NCBI GenBank assembly: GCA_028285645.1
Contig: JANQOV010000152.1
Span: forward strand, 1-34,955
DNA length: 34,955 nucleotides
DNA from: Hyphococcus sp.
GTDB taxonomy: Bacteria > Pseudomonadota > Alphaproteobacteria > Caulobacterales > Parvularculaceae
Reading direction: 5' to 3'
Shown here: positions 28,257 to 34,955 of the stretch, in pieces
Layout: every line of letters begins with the position of its first letter
How positions within the stretch are numbered: position 1 is the stretch's first letter
Notes under the pieces: model-generated
Database searches by the model: none
What the model was told of the DNA's origin: nothing
The model's input: only the letters and a program-made list of their open reading frames with translations
Position numbers and translations under genes: made by a program

Positions 28257-30263
28257 ATGGGCCACATTTTTATCAGCTATTCGAGGGCCGACCGGGCGCT
28301 CATCGAAAAACTGGCGGCTGCGCTTGAAGAGTGCGGCCATTCCGTATGGTGGGATCGGCATATTCGCGGCGGCGCTGCTTTCGCCAAGGATATCGAAGCG
28401 CAGCTTCACAAATCTGACCATGTGATTGTCGCCTGGTCCTCCAACGCCAATGAGTCGGACTGGGTTAAGGACGAGGCGGTCTACGCCCGCGACAAGGGTA
28501 AGCTCATCCCCATCAGCCTTGACGATTGCGAAGCGCCCATCGGTTTTCGCCAATATCAGGTGATCGACTTCCAGAAATGGAAGGGCGACACCACGCATCT
28601 GGCGTTTCAATCGCTTTTGGCTGCCGTGGCGGAAGACGCCGACAGTGCGGCTGTGCTGGCCTCGCCGCCAAGTCCCATGTCGCTGGTTGAGAAGATGCGT
28701 GCAAAGCCTGCCTATCTCGTCGGCTTTGCAGCGCTCGGCTTGGCGCTGGCGGCGCTCTTGGTTTTTTCTGTGATGCGAAGCGGCGGGCAAGCTTCTGATG
28801 CGGAGATTATTGCAACGCCGGGAAGGCTGCCGCCGCCGGAGGAAGTTTCCATCGCCGTGCTTCCCTTTTCGGATATGTCGCCCGAGGGAAATCAGGAGTA
28901 TTTCGCAGATGGACTTTCCGAGGAGCTGCTCAATGTTCTCGTGCGCATAGACGGCCTCAAAGTGGCGTCGCGCACGTCTTCGTTTGCACTCAAGGACGAA
29001 ACACTCAGCATTGGCGAAATGGCCCAGCGGCTAAAAGTCAATCACATCCTTGAAGGGTCCGTCCGCAAGATGGACAACCGCATTCGGATCACCGCGCAGT
29101 TAATCGATGCGCGAGACGACCGGCATTTGTGGTCAGAAACCTATGACCGGCATCTTTCCGATATCTTCCGCATACAGGATGAAATCGCGACAGCGGTGTT
29201 CGGCGAGTTGCGCGAAAGCCTCGGGATGGCGGGGGACGCAGACATTGTCATCAAACCGGCGACGGATAATCTCAACGCCTATGACAAATATCTCAAAGCG
29301 CGCGAACTCTTCATCGCCCGCGGCAGGACTAATGTCCGTGAGAGTTTGAGGTTGTTTGAGGAAATCGTCGAAGAAGACCCGGACTTCGCCCGCGGCTGGG
29401 AAGGGCTCGCCGCGGTTTACGCTATCGCCACAAGTTGGGGCATTGTCGACCGTGATTACTCTGCCTTGTCGCTGGTGGCGGCCAACAAGGCGCTTGAGGC
29501 GGACCCTGAGCTTTCCATGCCATATGCGGTGATGGGGCTGACCTATCGCACGCACTATCCGACGCCTTGGGCTGAATCCATCGGCAATCTCGAAATGGCA
29601 ATCGAACGCGATCCCAAGAATTCCAACGCCTGGCTTTGGCTCGGCATGAACATGATGGCGATCGGTTCTGCAGACAAAGCGATTGAAGCGTTCAACAGCT
29701 GTCTTGAGATTGATGAGGCGGCAAGGCTTTGCCGAAAGTACCGCTCGATCTCCTATCTCTTTAAGGGCGATGTGGAAGCAGCGATGGTTGATGCTGAAGC
29801 CAATGCGGAGATCGGCTATTTCAGCGATTTTGATGTTTACGTGCCGATCTTTCTGGAGCGCGGCGACCGGCTGACCGCCTTTACGGTGTCGCGCAATGTT
29901 TTTTGGCGCGAAGACTTTCCCCATGCTGACTTTATCAACGCGTTGACGGAGCCAGGATCATTGCCGGCGGACCGCCTTGAGAAGCTGTTTGAATGGTCCG
30001 ACGAGAAAAAAGCGAACATTGCGGATCAGACCAATGTCATGCTGGCGATGCGCGCCTATGATAAAATCAATGTCGAAACCTTCGACAATGACTATGAAGA
30101 TTTATGGCTGCCGGCGTTCGCCCATTACCGCAAAAGCGCAGAATTTAAACAGCTCGCAGCGGCGCTCGGGCTGACCGACTATTGGCGGCAGGCAGGCTTC
30201 CCGCCGCAATGCCGGGAACTTTCCGCGGAAGAGGGCGCCGAAGCTGATTTCGAGTGCGATTGA
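28257..30263 (+). CDS. TIR-TM-TolB-like-TPR membrane protein
   Basis: The 668-residue protein starts with a TIR domain (residues 3 to about 125): HIFISYSRADR, VWWDRHI and SDWVKDEAVYA, where Glu73 aligns with the catalytic Glu of NAD-cleaving TIR domains. A Pro-rich linker leads to one membrane helix (152-173). Outside it lies a TolB-like domain (about 197-318) with SIAVLPFSDMSPEGNQEYFADGLSEEL and VNHILEGSVRKMDNRIRI, as often seen in bacterial adenylate-cyclase/TPR regulators. TPR-like helices run from about 330 to 600. With no signal peptide, TIR should be cytosolic and the TolB/TPR part periplasmic. It is convergent with the amine oxidase gene. Domain calls are firm; its role (signalling, defence or stress) is unknown. 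Confidence 0.88.
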   Translation: MGHIFISYSRADRALIEKLAAALEECGHSVWWDRHIRGGAAFAKDIEAQLHKSDHVIVAWSSNANESDWVKDEAVYARDKGKLIPISLDDCEAPIGFRQYQVIDFQKWKGDTTHLAFQSLLAAVAEDADSAAVLASPPSPMSLVEKMRAKPAYLVGFAALGLALAALLVFSVMRSGGQASDAEIIATPGRLPPPEEVSIAVLPFSDMSPEGNQEYFADGLSEELLNVLVRIDGLKVASRTSSFALKDETLSIGEMAQRLKVNHILEGSVRKMDNRIRITAQLIDARDDRHLWSETYDRHLSDIFRIQDEIATAVFGELRESLGMAGDADIVIKPATDNLNAYDKYLKARELFIARGRTNVRESLRLFEEIVEEDPDFARGWEGLAAVYAIATSWGIVDRDYSALSLVAANKALEADPELSMPYAVMGLTYRTHYPTPWAESIGNLEMAIERDPKNSNAWLWLGMNMMAIGSADKAIEAFNSCLEIDEAARLCRKYRSISYLFKGDVEAAMVDAEANAEIGYFSDFDVYVPIFLERGDRLTAFTVSRNVFWREDFPHADFINALTEPGSLPADRLEKLFEWSDEKKANIADQTNVMLAMRAYDKINVETFDNDYEDLWLPAFAHYRKSAEFKQLAAALGLTDYWRQAGFPPQCRELSAEEGAEADFECD

Positions 30264-30274
30264 CGAACGCTGTG

Positions 30275-30301
30275 CCGCTTGCGTCAAAACAAACGAAGCG
30301 G
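30275..30301. terminator. Hairpin between convergent TIR-TPR and amine oxidase genes
   Basis: CCGCTT-G-CGT (30275-30284), a loop rich in A and C, and ACG-AAGCGG (30293-30301) can pair over nine bases with one bulge. It fills most of the 41 bp between two convergent stop codons and could end both transcripts. No long T-run is present. Confidence 0.4.
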
Positions 30302-30304
30302 TTG

Positions 30305-31531
30305 CTAATCAGCGTAGGGGCTCAATAGTTCGAATGCGACATCGTAACCGGACATAATAGCCCCGTGGACGGTCGCCATTTGGCCATGGTTTTCGAACGC
30401 CGCGCCGGCAAAATATACTTTGTCCTCTAGCGGTGCTGATGCAAGTTTCAGGTTGTTTTTGCCGCCATCGCCGTCGGTCCATGTTCCCATCGTAAAGACA
30501 TGCCGCCCCCAGTCTTTTAGACGATAGTCGCCCGAATAAGCTGCGCTGGCTTTGCCTTGGTACATCTCATCCAGCTCTTTAAGAACGGCTGCTACAATCG
30601 CGTCTTCATTGCCGAGCTTGTAATAATCTTCAGCGATATCGCCCGTCGCCAGAAGGCAGAGCACATGATCTACGGCGTCTTTTTTGAAGGCGGCGTTGAA
30701 ATAGGTTTTATCGCCGTTTTCTAGATTGTATTCGATGATGTCAGCATAGAAATCTTCGTTGAATTTCAAAAACAGCTTAAAGCCCTTTAAAAAATCAAAA
30801 CCATTGATTGCATTGATGCGTTCAGCAGCCATCGCCGGTTCAAAATTGATATAACCCTCCCGCAGGACGCCGATAGACACCGTGACGATGGCTTTGTCCG
30901 CCGTAAACGTGCGGTCGTTCTTTGTTGTGACAACGACCTCGTCGCCGGCATAGCCGATATTGACGACGGGCTCGCCGAAAATGATGTTGTCTTTTACATT
31001 TTGCGCAAAGTGCTGGTCCACAAAATCGTACCAGGTTGTCGCCTTGAATTTGTACTCAGGAAAGCTCCACTGACCGAGGCGCGTTATGATCCCCGATGCT
31101 TTTCTCAGCGACTTGCCGTTCCATGATTGAATATCAGTCGGGTTATAGTGGATGAGTTCAACGGGCGGCTCATCGTTGTCTGCGCCAATCAGGCGATTAA
31201 GAATACCGGCATCGTGGTGAATCCATTCCGCGCCAAGATCGATTGGAAAATCAGCAAAGCTGTCGTCTTTCTGAACGCGCCCGCCATAATGATCCGTCGC
31301 CTCTAGAATCGTGAAGGGAACGTTATGCCGCTGAAGCGCGTTTGCCGCTGCAAGTCCTGATGCGCCGGCGCCGATAACGATGACGTCGCCGTCAAAACTG
31401 TGGTCAATCTCGTAAACGAGTTTTGCCGGCGCGCTGTCATTCAATCTTGTCACCCAACCGCGACCAAACATGAGCGCAAGAACCAATATAGCCGCCAATG
31501 CAACGGTAGAGATAAATAGTATTTTTTTCAT
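30305..31531 (-). CDS. Membrane-anchored flavin amine oxidase family protein
   Basis: The 408-residue protein has an uncleaved-looking N-terminal hydrophobic anchor (residues 4-22), then an FAD-binding fold. GDVIVIGAGASGLAAANAL (48-66) is followed by ILEATDHYGGRV with the GGR motif. LGAEWIHH is the usual amine oxidase segment, and the C-terminal FAD site shows KVYFAGAAFENHGQMATVHGAIMSG. Relatives oxidise amines, polyamines or amino acids and release H2O2. Export is suggested by the anchor but no Tat twin-arginine motif is evident. It follows the TIR-WD40 gene on the same strand after 43 bp without a terminator, so co-transcription is likely. Substrate unknown. Confidence 0.85.
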   Translation of the reverse strand: MKKILFISTVALAAILVLALMFGRGWVTRLNDSAPAKLVYEIDHSFDGDVIVIGAGASGLAAANALQRHNVPFTILEATDHYGGRVQKDDSFADFPIDLGAEWIHHDAGILNRLIGADNDEPPVELIHYNPTDIQSWNGKSLRKASGIITRLGQWSFPEYKFKATTWYDFVDQHFAQNVKDNIIFGEPVVNIGYAGDEVVVTTKNDRTFTADKAIVTVSIGVLREGYINFEPAMAAERINAINGFDFLKGFKLFLKFNEDFYADIIEYNLENGDKTYFNAAFKKDAVDHVLCLLATGDIAEDYYKLGNEDAIVAAVLKELDEMYQGKASAAYSGDYRLKDWGRHVFTMGTWTDGDGGKNNLKLASAPLEDKVYFAGAAFENHGQMATVHGAIMSGYDVAFELLSPYAD

Positions 31532-31574
31532 TCCAAACAGATTTTTACGGAATGCTATAGACTAAAGTTCTTCT

Positions 31575-33746
31575 CTAGTAAGCATGCTTCCCGCGGCGCT
31601 TGGTGAACTGCCTCAGGATAAGGCTGCGCCATGCCCATCGAAGCATCGCAAAAACTGTTGCCGGCACGAAGGCAAGCGTCAGCCACAAAGCGAGCGCTTC
31701 AGCGGGCAGGGCCGATGCGATCAACAAGCCAAGATAGCCGGACATCAAGAACAGCACCGTAACAACGATAGGCCGCGCTACGGGCCGCATGCGCGCGACC
31801 CAGAAGACGCCCTTGGCGATCAAGGCGACAAAGGTCAGCGCGAACGCAAAGAAGGTGCCCTTACCAAGCAATGATCCGGCAAAATTCGGATCGGCGCGGA
31901 AATCCACCGGCACCGGCGCTTGCGAAGACACGAAATAGGGCGGCTGGTCGATAGCGAAGGGAAGATCGATCGCGGAGTCGATGTGGCCAACAGTGGTGAT
32001 CAGCGAACGGTCATCGGCGTTCCAGATGCGCGCCGTATTGTCCCGCGATCCGCTGACCAGAATTTTTCCGTCATTAGAAGAATCAAGGCCGCGGCTGCCG
32101 TCGCGATGGGCTTCCAGTTCCGCCAGCGGCTCGGTTTGATCTTCGACAGACCAGATGCGGATGACCGGATCGATGCCGCTGGTTGCGATTTCCGTTCCGT
32201 CCTCAAGGAATGCAACGGCAAAGGCGCGAGCGCCGTGGTTGAAATTGGCGATGCGGTCGCCGCTTTCCGCGTCCCAGATGCGAATGCGGCCATTGTCAGA
32301 AGCCGCAGCATACATCGTCCCGTCTTTTGACCACTTAACATCATTCGCGGGACCGCCGGCGGCGCGGGCTGATTTCCGGCCGCCATCCCGCCAGTTCCAA
32401 AGCCTGACATTGCCGTCCCGGGAAGCAGAGGCGAGGGTCTCGCCGTCAGGGCTGAACTCTACCGAGTTCACTCGGTCGCCATGGCCTCGCAGCGTGCGGA
32501 TGGCTTCGCCGGTTTCAGGGTTCCAGATCATGATTGTTTGATCGCCTGATGCCGACGCGATGACTTCGCCCTCGGGATGAAAGGCGACGTCATAGACGCT
32601 GGCGCGGTGGCCTTCAGCGATGATTGTGCCGCCCAGAAGCGAGGTTTGCCATATCTGGACCGTCATGTCGCGAGACCCCGATGCAATCGTGCGTCCGTCT
32701 GGCGAGAAATCAGCACCCCAGACCCAGCAAAGCGGTTTGCCGTCATTGTCGAACTGTTCGCACATATCAAGGTGATTGTTGTAATTGCCCAGCTCGACGC
32801 CGGTCGTTGCGTCCCATATTTTTACAGTGCCGTCGTCTGACGCGGTCACGAAACGCCCGCCATTTTTTTCGAGCGTCACGCTGTTAATGTCGGCGCCTTC
32901 AATGCCTTTTACCTGTACGCCCTGAAGCGCCGCCGCATATAAACGTCCTTCAAGAATGAGCGGCGATATCGCAATGAGAGAAAACAAGATCAGCGCCATA
33001 TAGGATCGCGGTAAGAGCGCCAGCGATGCGGCGCCCGCCGCCCGGTCGGCTTCAAGCGTTCCGTAGCGGGACAAAAATGCGAGCACGCCCATGGCGCCGA
33101 TAAAGAATGGCCGATAGGCGGCGAACACAAAATCAGACGTATAAGCGAGGGCGGCAAAGGCGGCGGCGATGATCACCGCCATGAAGAGCGACTGAAACAG
33201 AAGCGACAAACGACGCTTTGCGCCGGTGGTCGTGTATGATTTTGCCGATTGCTGCGTGCTCTTTTCGCGCTTGGGCTTTTTCTTCTTTTTCTTTTCAGCA
33301 TCGGCGTCAGGCGCAGGCGTGTCAGGGGCGGGCCTTCTTCGCGATGCCGTAGGGCTAATATTGCCGACAATGGTTTTGACGAACGCCTTCAGGGCGGGGT
33401 CGTTCATGTTGCCGCGCCAATGGGTAAGATCAGCGGTCTGAATTTGCCGGAAGCCCAAGGGGATATCGACATTGTCGATCAGGGCGGGATAGAGGATGCC
33501 GCGCGCGGCGCCTTCATCGGCTTCATCACAAACGAAGCGCGAGCCCACAGAGTCGCGCGACCAGACAACAAGCACCGATCGCGTATTGGTCAGTGCATCG
33601 GCGATTTCTTCACGGAAACCGGCGCCGGTTTTGATTTTGGGATCCCACCAGACGTGCAGGCCTTGCTGCGTTAGCGCGCGCGCAATCTTCTCGACCTTGT
33701 CACGGTCGGTCCGCGCATAGGAAATGAATACGTCGTGGTGTCCCAC
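31575..33746 (-). CDS. TIR-3TM-WD40 (7 blades)-3TM membrane protein
   Basis: The 723-residue protein starts with a TIR domain (about 4-130): DVFISYARTDRDK, VWWDPKIKTG and FVCDEADEGA, with Glu75 at the catalytic position. A Pro/Ala linker with a run of Lys follows (151-162). Three membrane helices (about 181-202, 206-227 and 248-268) lead to seven WD repeats ending at Trp311, 366, 408, 450, 491, 532 and 575. Three more helices (631-650, 659-678 and 685-703) and a basic tail close the protein. Positive-inside charges put TIR and the tail in the cytosol and the propeller in the periplasm. GTG 33746 with GGGGGAG upstream gives MGHHDVFISY, like the other TIR gene's MGHIFISY; GTG 33830 is a less likely start. 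Confidence 0.87.
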   Translation of the reverse strand: MGHHDVFISYARTDRDKVEKIARALTQQGLHVWWDPKIKTGAGFREEIADALTNTRSVLVVWSRDSVGSRFVCDEADEGAARGILYPALIDNVDIPLGFRQIQTADLTHWRGNMNDPALKAFVKTIVGNISPTASRRRPAPDTPAPDADAEKKKKKKPKREKSTQQSAKSYTTTGAKRRLSLLFQSLFMAVIIAAAFAALAYTSDFVFAAYRPFFIGAMGVLAFLSRYGTLEADRAAGAASLALLPRSYMALILFSLIAISPLILEGRLYAAALQGVQVKGIEGADINSVTLEKNGGRFVTASDDGTVKIWDATTGVELGNYNNHLDMCEQFDNDGKPLCWVWGADFSPDGRTIASGSRDMTVQIWQTSLLGGTIIAEGHRASVYDVAFHPEGEVIASASGDQTIMIWNPETGEAIRTLRGHGDRVNSVEFSPDGETLASASRDGNVRLWNWRDGGRKSARAAGGPANDVKWSKDGTMYAAASDNGRIRIWDAESGDRIANFNHGARAFAVAFLEDGTEIATSGIDPVIRIWSVEDQTEPLAELEAHRDGSRGLDSSNDGKILVSGSRDNTARIWNADDRSLITTVGHIDSAIDLPFAIDQPPYFVSSQAPVPVDFRADPNFAGSLLGKGTFFAFALTFVALIAKGVFWVARMRPVARPIVVTVLFLMSGYLGLLIASALPAEALALWLTLAFVPATVFAMLRWAWRSLILRQFTKRRGKHAY

Positions 33747-34024
33747 CGTTACTCCCCCCGCGCCAAGTTCCCCCGAGAAAATGGCAGCGTCTTTAGTTCC
33801 CACCGATGTGAGGCCGGTCTTGCGCCCCACTAGCCAGCCGTAACCCTACCATTTTGTCAGGTTTTCGACAAATCGAGCGGGCCGCGGGACTGCTGAACTC
33901 CAAGCCTGTGGACAACAATTCCGGGCATTTTTGCGAAAACTCGGCGATGAAGGAACGGAAACACCATTCTTCACCCGCTTGAGCCCCATAGGAAACGGCG
34001 GGCGATTAACCATATCTGTTGGCG
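33747..34024. promoter_or_regulatory. Divergent region between the TIR-WD40 gene and dnaG
   Basis: 278 bp. It contains an inverted repeat TTTGTC (33853-33858), an eight-base gap and GACAAA (33867-33872), about 107 bp upstream of the TIR-WD40 start, which could be an operator. Nearer dnaG, CTTGAGC and a CGATTAA about 18 bases further on are a weak promoter candidate. The frame of the TIR gene remains open up to 33830, so a longer N-terminus is possible. Confidence 0.35.
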
Positions 34025-34955
34025 ATGCCTCGTTTTACGCCTGAATTTCTTGATGAAATCAAAGCCCGCTTACCTCCCTCGGATGTCATCGGGCGCTATG
34101 TGAAACTGCAAAAGCGCGGCAACGCCTGGTGGGGGCTTTCGCCCTTCAACAAGGAAAAGACGCCTTCTTTCACGGTCAATGACCAGCGCGGCTCCTATCA
34201 CTGCTTTTCGTCTCAAAACCACGGCGACATCATCACCTTCCTGATGGAGACCCAGGGGTTGTCGTTTCCGGAAGCGGTTGAGCAGCTCGCCGCTGACGCT
34301 GGTCTTGAAGTCCCCGCGGAAAGCCCGGGGGAAGCGGCGCGGGCCGAACAGGCAAAATCCCTGGCGGACGCCTGCGGCGCGGCGGCTGATTATTTCGCCG
34401 CCATGCTGCATCGCGCCGACGGCCGCGAAGCGCTGCAATATCTCAACGACCGCGAAGTAAGCAGCGAACAGATTGAAGCGTTTTCGCTGGGCTTCGCGCC
34501 CAACAACCGAACGGCGCTCAAGGATCATCTGCTCAATAAGGGGTATAAGGAGGAAACCCTCATCGACGCTGGGCTTGTCATCAAGCCCGATGACGGCGGC
34601 GCGTCTTACGACCGGTTCCGCGGTCGGATCATGTTTCCGATCCTTGGCGCCCGCGAACGGGTCATCGCCTTTGGCGGCCGCGCGCTGGACCCGAACGCCC
34701 GCGCCAAATACCTCAACTCGCCGGAAACGGCGCTCTTTCACAAAGGCTCCGTACTTTACAACTACCTGCCGGCGCGGGCCGCGGCTGCGAAGGAAAATGC
34801 GCCGCTGATTGTTTGCGAAGGCTATATGGATGTGATCGCGCTCTGGGGCGCAGGGATAAAGCGAGCGGTCGCGCCTTTGGGCACGGCGCTGACGGAGGAT
34901 CAGCTGGCGCTGCTCTGGCGCGCCTCTGATGAGCCGATCCTCTGTTTTGACGGCG
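34025..34955 (+). CDS. dnaG: DNA primase DnaG, N-terminal part (runs off window)
   Basis: DnaG makes RNA primers for chromosome replication together with the DnaB helicase. The open frame gives 310 residues before the window ends. The N-terminus MPRFTPEFLDEIKARLPPSDVIGRYV is typical. The zinc-ribbon region is altered: LSPFNKEKTPSF has Ser39 and Asn42 where Cys and His are usual, and YHCFSSQNHGD keeps Cys60 but has Ser63 for the second Cys. The core primase domain follows (DYFAAMLH, FSLGFAPN, DRFRGRIMFPI, VIAFGGRAL, KYLNSPET), then the Toprim opening VCEGYMDVIAL. No strong ribosome binding site precedes ATG 34025, but homology fixes the start. The C-terminal DnaB-binding domain is outside the window. 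Confidence 0.95.
   Translation, partial: MPRFTPEFLDEIKARLPPSDVIGRYVKLQKRGNAWWGLSPFNKEKTPSFTVNDQRGSYHCFSSQNHGDIITFLMETQGLSFPEAVEQLAADAGLEVPAESPGEAARAEQAKSLADACGAAADYFAAMLHRADGREALQYLNDREVSSEQIEAFSLGFAPNNRTALKDHLLNKGYKEETLIDAGLVIKPDDGGASYDRFRGRIMFPILGARERVIAFGGRALDPNARAKYLNSPETALFHKGSVLYNYLPARAAAAKENAPLIVCEGYMDVIALWGAGIKRAVAPLGTALTEDQLALLWRASDEPILCFDG

Noticed and set aside
29133-29924. A 263-codon reverse frame within the TIR-TPR gene
   Set aside because: It lies wholly opposite a TPR coding region with clear domain signals and shows only shadow-type composition.
28257-30263. Call as adenylate cyclase
   Set aside because: The TolB-like/TPR part is often annotated this way, but no class III cyclase domain is present.
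33747-33830. N-terminal extension of the TIR-WD40 protein from GTG 33830
   Set aside because: The inner GTG 33746 has a much better ribosome binding site and gives a start matching the other TIR protein; the extension has no TIR homology.

Overview
The window reads as chromosomal DNA of an alphaproteobacterium. Gene content and order fit this: a fabD-fabG-acpP-fabF-mltG-yicC-gmk run, then greA, carB, carA, yqeY and dnaG, which in many alphaproteobacteria sit close together. The TonB-dependent receptor, MipA/OmpV porin-like protein, lipoproteins and terminal-Phe outer membrane protein show a Gram-negative envelope. Family or genus cannot be fixed from the sequence alone; a Parvularculaceae/Hyphomonadaceae-like lineage is a guess. 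No rRNA, tRNA, CRISPR array, insertion sequence or phage gene was seen.

Layout. 1-568 (-): N-terminal part of a probable glycosyltransferase, cut by the window edge. 762-7735 (+): type II fatty acid synthesis genes, followed by the peptidoglycan lyase mltG, a small secreted protein with three DDDPIGGG repeats, yicC and gmk. 7796-11793 (-): greA and carB, with a good terminator between them. 11964-19871: an accessory block lying between carB and carA. It holds a lytic transglycosylase lipoprotein, a beta-propeller protein of the streptogramin-lyase type, a methyltransferase, a metallo-hydrolase and a thioesterase, a YcaQ/AlkX-type DNA glycosylase, a polytopic membrane protein and a TonB-dependent receptor with a possible Fur-type operator. 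19980-21149 (-): carA, divergent from yqeY (21383-21841, +).

21872-33746: a second accessory block between yqeY and dnaG. It holds an FAD monooxygenase, a MipA/OmpV protein, a six-TM protein divergent from an unknown lipoprotein, typA, and then the most unusual part of the window. There two membrane-anchored TIR-domain proteins face each other: TIR-TM-TolB-like-TPR on the + strand and TIR-3TM-seven WD repeats-3TM on the - strand. A membrane-anchored flavin amine oxidase lies directly behind the second. Predicted topology puts both TIR domains in the cytosol and the TPR, WD40 and flavin domains outside the inner membrane. This would suit envelope sensing coupled to TIR signalling or NAD+ cleavage, but function is inference only. 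dnaG (34025 to the end, +) runs off the window and lacks three of the four usual zinc ligands.

How the genes work together: the first block joins lipid synthesis with envelope growth and GMP phosphorylation. carA and carB encode the two subunits of one enzyme but sit about 8 kb apart on the same strand. The accessory genes are mostly envelope or small-molecule functions with no obvious single pathway.
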